This document shows positions 44,147 to 52,669 of a DNA stretch of 64,000 nt, in pieces. The stretch is from Spirosoma rhododendri. GTDB taxonomy: Bacteria > Bacteroidota > Bacteroidia > Cytophagales > Spirosomataceae. Made by a program: the position numbers and the translations under genes. A model generated the notes under the pieces. That model did no database searches. It was not told the origin of the DNA and worked only from the letters and a program-made list of their open reading frames with translations. How positions within the stretch are numbered: position 1 is the first letter of the stretch; every line of letters begins with the position of its first letter. The stretch lies in the NCBI RefSeq assembly GCF_012849055.1, contig NZ_CP051677.1, positions 4,417,001 to 4,481,000 of the forward strand. The letters are read 5' to 3'.

Positions 44147-45040
44147 ATGTCCCCACTCATCACCTGTTTCGGAGAAGTTCTCTGGGACGTCCTGCCTACC
44201 AGCCGACAGGCTGGCGGTGCCCCCATGAACGTAGCCGCTGACCTGCGTAATTTCGGCGTCAACGCGCAAATCATCAGCCGGGTCGGCGACGACGAGCTGG
44301 GTGTCGAGATGGTTCAGTTTCTGTCGGGGAAAGGCATACCGACCGATCTGGTTCAGATTGGCAAGACGCACCTGACGGGCGTTGCCAAAGCAAATATTTC
44401 AGACGCCCACGAGGTCACCTACAAGATCGTGCAGCCCGTTGCCTGGGATTACATTCAGCCGGACGCCGAGTTGACGGAGGCCGTTCGAAACAGCGATCTG
44501 TTTGTTTTTGGTAGTCTGGCCGCGCGTAGCCCGCTCACCCGCGACACGCTGATGGGGCTGCTGAGCGTGGCCCGGCGCACCGTCTTCGACGTGAATCTGC
44601 GCGCGCCCCACTACGAACGGGCGTTGATCGAAGACCTTCTTCAGCAAACTGATATTGCCAAGCTGAACGAACATGAATTGATCGAACTGTCGGAATGGTA
44701 CGGCTACGAACCGAATCTGCACCGGGCGATGGAACAGCTGCGCGACCGGTATCAGCTCGAAACGCTGTGCGTGACGCTGGGCGAAGCCGGGGCGGTTATG
44801 CTCGATCGGGACGGTTTCACGACGCAGCCCGGCTTCGATATCGACGTGGAAGATACCATCGGTAGTGGCGACGCCTTTCTGGCGGCTTTCCTGTTCAAGA
44901 CGTTGCAGCAGGAACCACCACAGCACATACTTGAATTTGCCTGCGCAACGGGTGCCTACGTGGCTACGCAACGCGGGGCTACCCCGGCATTCACCGAGGA
45001 AACAATCCAGTCGATGTTCCTGGACAGAACTGAGGGCTAG
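44147..45040 (+). CDS. PfkB-family carbohydrate kinase (fructokinase-like)
   Basis: From the ATG at 44147 the protein is about 297 residues. The N-terminal FGEVLWDVLPTSRQAGGAPMNVAADL shows the sugar-binding Gly-Gly and Asn of the PfkB/ribokinase fold. The C-terminal signature DTIGSGDAFLAAFLFKTL carries the anion hole and the catalytic Asp in GSGDAF. It most likely phosphorylates fructose at C6. The placement after a BT1754-like HTCS supports this. A longer frame from a TTG at 44117 would run through the terminator T-run and is rejected. Confidence 0.88.
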   Translation: MSPLITCFGEVLWDVLPTSRQAGGAPMNVAADLRNFGVNAQIISRVGDDELGVEMVQFLSGKGIPTDLVQIGKTHLTGVAKANISDAHEVTYKIVQPVAWDYIQPDAELTEAVRNSDLFVFGSLAARSPLTRDTLMGLLSVARRTVFDVNLRAPHYERALIEDLLQQTDIAKLNEHELIELSEWYGYEPNLHRAMEQLRDRYQLETLCVTLGEAGAVMLDRDGFTTQPGFDIDVEDTIGSGDAFLAAFLFKTLQQEPPQHILEFACATGAYVATQRGATPAFTEETIQSMFLDRTEG

Positions 45041-45050
45041 CCTTCGATTC

Positions 45051-45117
45051 AAAAAAGGGTCAGGGGTGTCCGGAGCAACTTCAACGTAGTTGCTCCGGAC
45101 ACCCCTGACCCTTTTTT
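45051..45117. terminator. Perfect 30-bp hairpin, bidirectional terminator
   Basis: Arms 45051-45080 and 45088-45117 are exact reverse complements (AAAAAAGGGTCAGGGG...), loop TCAACGT. A6 on one side and T6 on the other let it end both the kinase and the convergent peptidase gene. The stem is far longer than ordinary terminators. Confidence 0.9.
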
Positions 45118-45123
45118 ATTGGC

Positions 45124-46191
45124 TTAATTAACCCGAAGCCGTTGCCCCGGCCGAACGCGGGACCGGGCCGAGAGGCCGTTTTTCCGGCTCAGTGACGATA
45201 CCGATAACCCGTACCGACTGGCAATGGAACTCAGCGTTTCGCCCGAGCGAACCCGGTGAATGGCCGTCCGTTTGATCCGAACCCGGCTACCACCCGACTC
45301 CGACGACCGGCCACCGCGCAGATAATCCCAGACCGAACTGGTCAGCAGGAAGTGATCGGAGTTGAGCGTATTGGCCGGGAACGAGAAAATCGTCAGCGGG
45401 CTAAAGGGGTTGCCTTCGTAGCGGGTTTCAAAGTGAAGGTGCGAACCGTAGCTACGACCCGTATTCCCCCCCAATCCGATCTGGTCACCTGCTTTGATCA
45501 TCTGCCCCTGTTCGACGGTCTGCTTCGACAGGTGACCGTAGAGCGTCTCCAGCCCGTTGTAATGCCGGACCAGCACGTACCGACCGTACCCGTCTCCGTT
45601 CCAGCCCACCACCCGTACCACACCGTCGAAGGCGGAGTAAACCGGGTCGCCGGTTTCCAGGTCGAGATCGGAGCCCGTATGCCACCGGCCCCAGCGGTAC
45701 CCAAAATTCGACGTCAGCTTCCCTTCGTTGAGCGGGGCCGACCAGTAGCGGTTGGCCGCTGGATCGTACAGTTTAATGTCGATGGCTTCATTAAACTCCA
45801 GGGGGTCGATGTTGTACGGATCGATGGTGCGCGAGTCCCACACGGCGTAATAGTCAGCAATTTTCACCCATTCGTTGCCGATAAGAGCTGAATCGATGAT
45901 CTCGACTACGCTGGTTTCGCCCTGATCGATCTGGCTGGTATCTTCGCTGACAACCGGGTTCAGTTCTTTTTTCGGTTCAAACTGATTGTTGAATCGCAGC
46001 TGGGTTGTTTCCTGATCGTAGATATCGTCGGCCTTTACTGGCTGATCGAAAACGGGCTGATTCTGGTTTGTTTTGGTCTTCGGCGTGATAGTCAGGTTTT
46101 TCTTGAAACGCCCACGCTCCTGTGCCTGTGCCGTAATGACCAGGCTTAGGCAGGTCGTAACAAGAAGCCATCGGAAAGCCAGTGTTCTCAT
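45124..46191 (-). CDS. M23-family peptidoglycan endopeptidase with LysM
   Basis: This 355-residue exported protein has a signal peptide (MRTLAFRWLLVTTCLSLVITAQAQ) and a roughly 110-residue spacer. The LytM/M23 domain (about 155-275) has the zinc site HTGSDLD and HLHFE, both intact. A single C-terminal LysM (about 310-355, HRVRSGETLSSIASRYGLS...RPGQRLRVN) binds peptidoglycan. It would cut cross-links in the periplasm during growth or division. Confidence 0.93.
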   Translation of the reverse strand: MRTLAFRWLLVTTCLSLVITAQAQERGRFKKNLTITPKTKTNQNQPVFDQPVKADDIYDQETTQLRFNNQFEPKKELNPVVSEDTSQIDQGETSVVEIIDSALIGNEWVKIADYYAVWDSRTIDPYNIDPLEFNEAIDIKLYDPAANRYWSAPLNEGKLTSNFGYRWGRWHTGSDLDLETGDPVYSAFDGVVRVVGWNGDGYGRYVLVRHYNGLETLYGHLSKQTVEQGQMIKAGDQIGLGGNTGRSYGSHLHFETRYEGNPFSPLTIFSFPANTLNSDHFLLTSSVWDYLRGGRSSESGGSRVRIKRTAIHRVRSGETLSSIASRYGLSVSSLSRKNGLSARSRVRPGQRLRVN

Positions 46192-46211
46192 GCGTTATCG
46201 CAATAATGCAC

Positions 46212-46243
46212 AAAGCCTTCGGAGGAAACGATCCGAAGGCTTT
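46212..46243 (-). terminator. Terminator of trxB
   Basis: AAAGCCTTCGGA (46212-46223) pairs perfectly with TCCGAAGGCTTT (46232-46243) around an 8-nt loop in the space between trxB and the peptidase gene. On the minus strand it ends in TTT GTGC, so the U-tract is short. Confidence 0.7.
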
Positions 46244-46259
46244 GTCCTGTAAGGTCAGT

Positions 46260-47213
46260 TTATACGAGCGCCTGCTCTTTCATTTCCAGCGTGACCAGAT
46301 ACCGTTCGGCATCCAGCGCGGCCATACAGCCCGTTCCGGCTGCCGTGATGGCCTGCCGATAGACGTTGTCCTGCGCGTCGCCACAGGCAAAAACGCCGTT
46401 GACACGCGTACGGGTGCTTCCTTTCTCGGTCTGGATGTAGCCGTGCTCATCCAGCTCAAGATAGTCCTGAAAAATATCGGTGTTGGGCTTGTGACCGATG
46501 GCCACGAAAAAGCCCGTTACGTCGAGTTCGCTGGTTTCGCCTGTCACCACGTTTTTCACGCGGACGCCCGTCACCTCGTCATCGCCCAGAATTTCTTCAG
46601 TTTCGGTATTGTACAGAATTTCGATGTTGGGTGCCGTCCGGACGCGCTGCTGCATGAACCGTGACGCCCGCATCTCGTCGCGCCGAACCAGCATGTATAC
46701 CTTGCGGCACAGGTTGGCGAGGTAGCTGGCTTCTTCGGCAGCGGTATCGCCCGCACCGACGATGGCAACGTCCTGCCCCCGGAAGAAAAACCCGTCGCAG
46801 ACAGCACAGGCCGAAACACCCCGGCCGTTGAGCCGCATTTCCGACGGCAGACCCAACCACTTGGCCGACGCACCCGTCGAGATAATTACGGCATCGGCGG
46901 TCAGCTCGTGCTGATCGTCGACGATGACGCGGTGGGGATGGCTGGAAAAGTCAACTTTCGTAACCATGCCGTACCGAATGTCGGTGCCAAACCGGCGGGC
47001 CTGTGCTTCGAGGTCCTGCATCAGCTGCGGGCCCTGAACGCCTTCGGGGTAGCCGGGGAAATTATCGACTTCGGTGGTGATCGTAAGCTGACCACCGGGC
47101 TGGGGTCCCTGATACATCACCGGTTTCATATTGGCGCGTGCCGCGTAGATCGCAGCGGTGTAGCCCGCCGGGCCGGAGCCGATAATCAGGCACTTTACAT
47201 GTTCAGCATTCAT
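46260..47213 (-). CDS. trxB: Thioredoxin-disulfide reductase
   Basis: This 317-residue flavoenzyme transfers electrons from NADPH to thioredoxin. It has the FAD motif IIGSGPAGYTAAIYAARANM, the redox-active CAVC (Cys136, Cys139), the NADPH motif GAGDTAAEEA, and a late FAD contact GVFACGDAQDNVYRQAITAAGTG. Length and layout are standard low-Mr TrxB. Confidence 0.96.
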   Translation of the reverse strand: MNAEHVKCLIIGSGPAGYTAAIYAARANMKPVMYQGPQPGGQLTITTEVDNFPGYPEGVQGPQLMQDLEAQARRFGTDIRYGMVTKVDFSSHPHRVIVDDQHELTADAVIISTGASAKWLGLPSEMRLNGRGVSACAVCDGFFFRGQDVAIVGAGDTAAEEASYLANLCRKVYMLVRRDEMRASRFMQQRVRTAPNIEILYNTETEEILGDDEVTGVRVKNVVTGETSELDVTGFFVAIGHKPNTDIFQDYLELDEHGYIQTEKGSTRTRVNGVFACGDAQDNVYRQAITAAGTGCMAALDAERYLVTLEMKEQALV

Positions 47214-47337
47214 CAGTTACAGGCAAATAATGTTGTCGAATCACTCACTGGGACCGCTTACTAAAAACGGCTCATAAAGACAACATACGCAAATTTGAAA
47301 AAATTTCCGCCCGAAAGCAAAGTTACAACCCCTGCCT

Positions 47338-49362
47338 CTACAGCACCCGCCACTCAATCCGGCGGTTCAGTTGCCGGTTGTCGTCGGTCGTGTTGGGCGC
47401 CAGCGGACGGGTCTTGCCGTAGCCAACGGCCCTGATTCGCTCGGGGCTTATACCCGCCTGCGTCAGGTACGTAACCACCGCCTGCGCCCGCTTTTTCGAC
47501 AGTAACAGGTTGGCGGCTGCATCGCCCCGATCGTCGGTATGACCCGAAATTTCGACCGCGACAGCCGGGGTACTTTTCAGGAACTGTGCCAGCCGGTCAA
47601 GTTCGGTGCGCGACTTATCGGCGAGGTCGTAGCGGCCGGTTTCGAAGAACAGGTTGTTGAGCGTTTCTTTCGCCGTAGCCCCCGCCACGGCCGGTTCCAG
47701 CGGCACGGATAGCGATAGTCCCGACCCAACAGTGCCCTTGCTTTTCTGCGTAAAATCAAACGACAGGCTCTTGAACAGGTAGCCCGGGACGCTCACGTAC
47801 AGCGCATACTCGCCCCCGCTCGGCAGGATAGCCGTGTACTGCCCGGTCTGTGCGTCGGCCTGCACCCGCGAGATGAGCTGGTTGGTTTTCAGGTCGATCA
47901 GTTCAACCGTTGCCGCCAGGGGTTTATTGGTCCGGGCGTCGGCCACGATGCCCTTCACGTAGCTGACGGGCTTGACGTGGTCGCGCAGGGTTTCGGGCAA
48001 ATCGAAGGCATACAGCCGCGACTTCTGCGAGACGCCCTCTTTCTGCTCTTCGTACGAATAATACGCCCGCCGACCGTTGGCCGCGACAAACAGCGACGCC
48101 TGATCTTCCGAGGTATTGATGGGGTAGCCGAGATTCGTTGGTGTCGACCACCGTACCGAATCGCCCGTGGTCAGGCTGTCGGCGATAAACAGGTCGTAGC
48201 CACCCAGCCCCGTATGACCTTCCGACGCGAAGAACAGGCTCTGCCCGTTGGCGTGAATAAACGGCGACGCTTCGTTGGCCACCGTGTTGACCGGCGCGCC
48301 GATATTGACGGGTTCGCGCCAGCTCCCATCGGCGTTCAGATCCGACCGCCAGATGTCGCGACGCCCTTTGCCGCCGGGCCGGTCGGAGACGAAATACAGC
48401 CGCCGGCCATCGGCCGTGAGCGAGGGCTGCGACTCATAGTAGCGCGTGTTGACCACCGCCCCCAGGTTTTCGGGAGCCGACCAGTCGGAACCGGTTTTGC
48501 GGCTCATGTACAAATCGCAGCTACCGAATCCTTTGCGGCCCTGACAGGCGGTGAAGACCAGCGTGCGCCCATCGGCAGAGAGCGTGGCGGTGCCTTCGTT
48601 GTCGGGGGTGTTGATGTTGGGCGACAGCGACACCGGGGGCGACCAGCTTTCGCCGTTGAAAGTAGCCACCATCAGATCTTCGTCGCCTTCGGGTTTGAGG
48701 GCGGTAAAGACCAGCGTCTGTTCGTCGGCGGTCAGGACCGGGAAGTACTGCGAGGGCGTGGTATTGAGCACCGGCGACACCGGTTTCGGCTCGACGGGCT
48801 GCGGATGCAGCACGGCTTCCGCACCGAAGCGGGCGTTGGCAATCAACCGCCCGACGCGCTCGTGTTGCACCGACTTCGGCGCAAACAGGGACTGGTATTT
48901 CTCCAGATACGGCATCGCTTCGGTGTAGCGCCCCAGCCGCATCAGAATCATACTCAGCGACTGGTAAGCCGCGCCCGACGCCGGGCTGTCGGGCTGGAGT
49001 TTAACGGCATCGCGGTAGGCGATGATGGCCGGGTCGAAGCGTTTGGTGAACTCATAAAGCTGCCCCAGTTTCAGGTAAGCATCGCCATACGACGGGTCGA
49101 CCTTAACGGCCTGCTCCATAAACGGGATTGCCTCCCATGCCTTGCGCTCGCCAAACAGCTTGATCGACTGTACGTACAGTTCTTTGGCTTTGGGCGATTG
49201 AGCGTGAGCGAACAAAGTGGTGAGCAGAAAGAAGAAAGACAGCGATAAACCAGCCGACCAGCGTTGCTTCAGGCCGTCCTGTTTCGTTCTTCGTTCTCCT
49301 TTCCCCTTTCTTCCCCCTAGGGAATATCCATGTATTTGTGTGTCTGCAACGAAATCTGCCAT
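47338..49362 (-). CDS. PorE-like protein: TPR, beta-propeller, carboxypeptidase-regulatory and OmpA domains
   Basis: The frame gives 674 residues. A hydrophobic signal segment (LSLSFFFLLTTLFAHAQ) begins only near residue 38, so the true start is probably inside the frame, past the overlap with queE (49317-49362). Domains in order: TPR (about 60-160), PD40/WD40-like propeller repeats (about 195-450, with FTALKPEGDEDL and repeated SPDG-like strands), a carboxypeptidase-regulatory beta domain (about 465-540, VKGIVADARTNKPLAATVEL), and OmpA C-terminal peptidoglycan-binding domain (about 565-674, SGHTDDRGDAAANLLLSKKR). This order matches PorE, which anchors the type IX secretion machinery to peptidoglycan. 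Other gliding/T9SS genes are not in view. Confidence 0.86.
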   Translation of the reverse strand: MADFVADTQIHGYSLGGRKGKGERRTKQDGLKQRWSAGLSLSFFFLLTTLFAHAQSPKAKELYVQSIKLFGERKAWEAIPFMEQAVKVDPSYGDAYLKLGQLYEFTKRFDPAIIAYRDAVKLQPDSPASGAAYQSLSMILMRLGRYTEAMPYLEKYQSLFAPKSVQHERVGRLIANARFGAEAVLHPQPVEPKPVSPVLNTTPSQYFPVLTADEQTLVFTALKPEGDEDLMVATFNGESWSPPVSLSPNINTPDNEGTATLSADGRTLVFTACQGRKGFGSCDLYMSRKTGSDWSAPENLGAVVNTRYYESQPSLTADGRRLYFVSDRPGGKGRRDIWRSDLNADGSWREPVNIGAPVNTVANEASPFIHANGQSLFFASEGHTGLGGYDLFIADSLTTGDSVRWSTPTNLGYPINTSEDQASLFVAANGRRAYYSYEEQKEGVSQKSRLYAFDLPETLRDHVKPVSYVKGIVADARTNKPLAATVELIDLKTNQLISRVQADAQTGQYTAILPSGGEYALYVSVPGYLFKSLSFDFTQKSKGTVGSGLSLSVPLEPAVAGATAKETLNNLFFETGRYDLADKSRTELDRLAQFLKSTPAVAVEISGHTDDRGDAAANLLLSKKRAQAVVTYLTQAGISPERIRAVGYGKTRPLAPNTTDDNRQLNRRIEWRVL

Positions 49363-49952
49363 TGCGGATTATTTTTTACGTATTCAACGATACGAGGCAG
49401 CATTTCATTGGAACGACTCCACTCGGTTTGCAAAAAGAGTTTGCAGTCGGGCCGCAGGTGGGGTACGAACGACTCGGCAAACGCGAAATCCGACGCGTTA
49501 TAAATGATGACTTTCAGCTCGTCGGCCCGCTCATAAATGGCCGGATTGGGCTTTTTGAACTTCTTGGGCGAGAAGCAGATCCAGTCCCACGAGCCAGTTA
49601 CAGCCGCGCAGACGCCCGACGTTTCGATGTTCGTTTTGAACCCCGCCGTTTGCAGGGCGTTGGTCAGCGTGGTCAGGTCGTGCATGAGCGGTTCGCCCCC
49701 GGTGATGACGGCCATCCGTCCGGGGTGTTGCATCGCCCCGGCCACGATGTGATCGATACTCAGCTGCGGGTGCAGGCTGGCATCCCACGATTCTTTAACG
49801 TCGCACCAGTGGCAGCCCACGTCGCAGCCGCCCAGCCGGATAAAGTAAGCCGCCCGGCCCGTGTGGGCACCTTCCCCCTGCACGGTGTAGAAAGCCTCCA
49901 TCACCGGCAGCGTCGTTGTTTCAATAGTTTGTTGTTGCTGTTCAGTAAGCAT
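49317..49952 (-). CDS. queE: 7-carboxy-7-deazaguanine synthase
   Basis: This radical-SAM enzyme makes the 7-deazaguanine core of queuosine. From the ATG at 49952 the Fe-S cysteines are Cys43, Cys47 and Cys50 in GGCDVGCHWCDVKESWD, the shifted CX3CX2C pattern typical of many QueE. The substrate-facing EAFYTVQGEGAHTGRAAYFIRL and the TGGEPLMHD block are present. The frame extends to a TTG at 49958, which overlaps the -7 box and is rejected. It precedes the PorE-like gene and overlaps it. A decayed copy of its first 40 codons lies at 52.4 kb. Confidence 0.94.
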   Translation of the reverse strand: MLTEQQQQTIETTTLPVMEAFYTVQGEGAHTGRAAYFIRLGGCDVGCHWCDVKESWDASLHPQLSIDHIVAGAMQHPGRMAVITGGEPLMHDLTTLTNALQTAGFKTNIETSGVCAAVTGSWDWICFSPKKFKKPNPAIYERADELKVIIYNASDFAFAESFVPHLRPDCKLFLQTEWSRSNEMLPRIVEYVKNNPQWQISLQTHKYMDIP

Positions 49953-50015
49953 ACACAAAGATACCTACTTCAACCCAAACAGCAGCCGGGTCAGGCGGAA
50001 TGGCCTGATTAGCAA
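49810..50015. repeat. Intact parent copy of a 0.2-kb duplication (queE 5' end / acyltransferase 3' end)
   Basis: These 206 bp, covering the first roughly 48 codons of queE and the last roughly 17 codons of the acyltransferase gene, recur in the same orientation at 52441-52624 with scattered substitutions and one 22-bp deletion. Confidence 0.92.
49956..49963 (-). promoter_or_regulatory. -7 box of queE, predicted leaderless start
   Basis: TATCTTTG on the minus strand is followed by TGT and the ATG at 49952. An exact consensus match this close to the start predicts a leaderless mRNA. The same box is kept in the decayed copy at 52565-52572. Confidence 0.65.
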
Positions 50016-51167
50016 CAGATAAATCGCGATACAAATCAGGCCAGACGACAGGCTGACGACCAGAAAGCCGTCGTATACGCCCAGACCGGTGCGGGTCAGG
50101 ACGTAGTAGCCGATGATGATAATGACGGTCTGGTGCAGGATGTAGAACGGGTACACGGCTTCGTTGAGTTTGGGCAGGATGGGCTTGCTGACGTTCAGGT
50201 AGCGGTAGCCGTAGCCGATGGTCGTCAGCACCGAAAACCAGGTCAGGCAGTTGACCGTGACCGTGTAGATCGGCTCCAGTACGTCCTCAACTCCATAGCC
50301 TCCGTTCCAGACTGCGATAATGCCGTAGAACAGCGCGGTACAGATCAGCGTCGCGTATAAAAACAGCCGTCGCTGCCGGGCGAATGCTTCCGCGAAATCC
50401 GTTCGGCTGGTGAGCAGATAACCCGCCCAGAACAGCAGCAGGTTTTTCACGAAGTAGGCCCAGTCGTTAATCAGCGCGTGCGTTTCCTCCGGGAAGTAAG
50501 GTTTGAGCAACAACTGACTGGGAACCAGACCGACTGCCAGCCACAGCGCCCCACCCCGCCGGTCGGCCAGGCGCACGATGCGATCCGTAAACCGCTGCCC
50601 CGACGACGATTTCAGCCAGCGATACAGGGGAATACTGATGAGGGCGTAGTTGAACAGGTACAGGATAAACCAGAGGTGATGCCAGCTAAACGCCCCGCTT
50701 TTGACCCCGTCGCGGTACGGCTGAAACTCCAGCACCTTGGGGTAAAAATCGACGTAGCTGCCGCTGAACCAGCCTTTGAACACCCATTCGTAATAAATCT
50801 GGGGCGGCACGATCACGAACATGCCGAACAGCAGCGGCACGAACAGCCGCCGAACCCGCTCACCGGCATAGCTACCGTAAGTGCGTCGTTTGAGGGCGAA
50901 AAACGTACCGGCCCCGGAAATAAAAAACAGCAGCGGCATGCGCCATTGGTGCAGCCACCGCATAACTTCTTTCATCGGGGCACTACGCTCCGGGCTTTTG
51001 ATGTGCCAGTCCCAGTCCAACACGTAGAGCATGCCGGTATGGTAGAACAGCAGCGTGATGATGGCGATGATTCGCAGCCAGTCGAGGTCGTAGCGCCGGA
51101 CGGCTTTGGGTAGGTGGGCAGCGGCTTCTTCGTCGGAAGGAGCATCAGAAATGGGGTATTGGGCCAT
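49965..51167 (-). CDS. Membrane acyltransferase, acyltransferase-3/OpgC-like
   Basis: This 400-residue protein has about ten spans. The family opening YDLDWLRIIAIITLLFYHTGML (about 26-47) holds the catalytic His. Further blocks are WRMPLLFFISGAGTFFALKRR and RLFVPLLFGMFVIVPPQIYYE. It would transfer acetyl, succinyl or similar groups to a sugar at the outer face of the membrane. The substrate is unknown. It is followed by queE, and its last bases are part of the duplicated segment. Confidence 0.87.
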   Translation of the reverse strand: MAQYPISDAPSDEEAAAHLPKAVRRYDLDWLRIIAIITLLFYHTGMLYVLDWDWHIKSPERSAPMKEVMRWLHQWRMPLLFFISGAGTFFALKRRTYGSYAGERVRRLFVPLLFGMFVIVPPQIYYEWVFKGWFSGSYVDFYPKVLEFQPYRDGVKSGAFSWHHLWFILYLFNYALISIPLYRWLKSSSGQRFTDRIVRLADRRGGALWLAVGLVPSQLLLKPYFPEETHALINDWAYFVKNLLLFWAGYLLTSRTDFAEAFARQRRLFLYATLICTALFYGIIAVWNGGYGVEDVLEPIYTVTVNCLTWFSVLTTIGYGYRYLNVSKPILPKLNEAVYPFYILHQTVIIIIGYYVLTRTGLGVYDGFLVVSLSSGLICIAIYLLLIRPFRLTRLLFGLK

Positions 51168-51251
51168 GGTGGGCGGAGTTGGTTTGATAGCCCAAAAGTC
51201 CGGCCCAGTGCGTCAGAATAGCCTATTTTCCGGTCGTCGTGAAGTTCGCGC

Positions 51252-52421
51252 CTATCGGTACGCAGTCAATTGGCGGAATTGGGCGGGGGTTTGACCCGTC
51301 AGCCGCTTGAATGCCGTATGAAAAGCCGACGTTGAATTGTAGCCCACGCGCTCAGCAATTTCGTCGATTTTCAGATTGGTCGTAAGTGGGTCGGTGAGCA
51401 ACGTCTGGGCCTCCCGAACGCGGTAGTCGGCCAGCAGATCGAAGAAGCTTTTTTGCAGCCGGTCGTTGAGCAGTTGCGACAGATGGTGCGGACTTGTATT
51501 CAACTGATCGGCGAGTTTGGGCAGCGACAGATCACTGCGCAGGTACAGCTTTTCGTCGTCCATGAGCCGCGTCAGTTTCTGCAAAACGACCGCTTCGACC
51601 TCTTCCGACAGGGCCGATTTTTCGTACTTCTTTTTCGGCTCCGCCGGACCGGCGACGGGCTGGGGCAGCGGCTGGAAAAAGGCCGACCCGCGCAGCAGCA
51701 GGAACGTGTTGACGTAAATCGACAGCGTTACGTAACTGGCCAGCAGATGGTCGCCCAGATCGTGGTCGAAAACAAGGTTGACCAGGGCGATCAGGATGGG
51801 CACCAGCGCAAACAGCCCGCTCATCAGCCACAGCGGACGCAGCACCGGCGAGCCCGTCAGCTCCGGCCGCTGGCGCACCGCCCGGCGCATCACCAGCAAT
51901 GACAACAGGGCGTAGACCACACAGCTCAGGGCCGTTATCTCGCTGACGTACGGCCGTAAGTCCGTAAAGTCCTCCGGCCATCGCTGCTCAGCCGCTATTC
52001 TGGGCAGTTCGGGGTGCCAGGCGTCGGTGTAGGAATTGTACCGAAATTCAAGTGGCTGATCGATCCATGTCACGGCGTTGAGCAGCCAGATCGCGAACGG
52101 CACCAGGTGCCAGCCCCAGCTGCGCGGCAGTCGTTTGTGCAGGCGGCTATACACGAAAAAATAAAACAGCGGCCCCACCGTAAAATTGACCGGCTCAGCC
52201 AGATCGACCGTCCAGAGCAGCCGGAAGGTGTAGTTGGTGTAGTTCAGGAAAATCTCGCTGATGATCGCCACCAGCACCAGCGTAAACCAGCCCAGGCAAC
52301 GGTTGGCGACGTCTTTTCCGCGTGTTCCCGTCAGCAGGAACAAACCCAGAAAAATACCCTGCACGATACCCAGCAGTATCGCCAGCGCAAAGACATCAAG
52401 CCGAATTGGAAGGGATTGCAT
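51252..52421 (-). CDS. AraC-family regulator with membrane sensor
   Basis: This 389-residue protein has seven hydrophobic segments in residues about 8-250 (VFALAILLGIVQGIFLGLFL and others) and a cytosolic AraC DNA-binding domain (about 285-389). The helix-turn-helix regions are LPKLADQLNTSPHHLSQLLN and IDEIAERVGYNSTSAFHTAF, closing KRLTGQTPAQFR. It is a one-component membrane-embedded regulator type common in Bacteroidota. It lies directly upstream of the acyltransferase gene, the likeliest target. Confidence 0.88.
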   Translation of the reverse strand: MQSLPIRLDVFALAILLGIVQGIFLGLFLLTGTRGKDVANRCLGWFTLVLVAIISEIFLNYTNYTFRLLWTVDLAEPVNFTVGPLFYFFVYSRLHKRLPRSWGWHLVPFAIWLLNAVTWIDQPLEFRYNSYTDAWHPELPRIAAEQRWPEDFTDLRPYVSEITALSCVVYALLSLLVMRRAVRQRPELTGSPVLRPLWLMSGLFALVPILIALVNLVFDHDLGDHLLASYVTLSIYVNTFLLLRGSAFFQPLPQPVAGPAEPKKKYEKSALSEEVEAVVLQKLTRLMDDEKLYLRSDLSLPKLADQLNTSPHHLSQLLNDRLQKSFFDLLADYRVREAQTLLTDPLTTNLKIDEIAERVGYNSTSAFHTAFKRLTGQTPAQFRQLTAYR

Positions 52422-52440
52422 TAATTAGAAATGATTACTG

Positions 52441-52624
52441 TGGCAGCCCACGTCGCAGCCGCCCGGCCCGTGTGAATACCTTTTCCCTGCACGGTGTAGA
52501 AAGCCTCCATCACCAGCAGCGTCGTTGTTTCAATAGTTTGTTGTTGCTGTTCAGTAAGCATACACAAAGATACCTATTTCAGCCCAAACGGCAGCCGGGT
52601 CAGGCGGAATGACCTGATTAGCAA
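52441..52624 (-). pseudogene. Decayed duplicate of the queE start and acyltransferase end
   Basis: The sequence matches 49810-50015 at high identity. On the minus strand it still reads MLTEQQQQTIETTTLLVMEA, then loses frame at a 22-bp deletion between two GCCGCCC repeats, before the Fe-S cysteines. The acyltransferase tail (52574-52624) is also truncated. The -7 box at 52565-52572 survives. It lies directly upstream of the AraC-type regulator gene, between it and the LRR gene. Confidence 0.9.
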
Positions 52625-52669
52625 TCGGCAAAGTGGGCACCGCCGTATAAATTAGCTTCGTAGTGTCAT

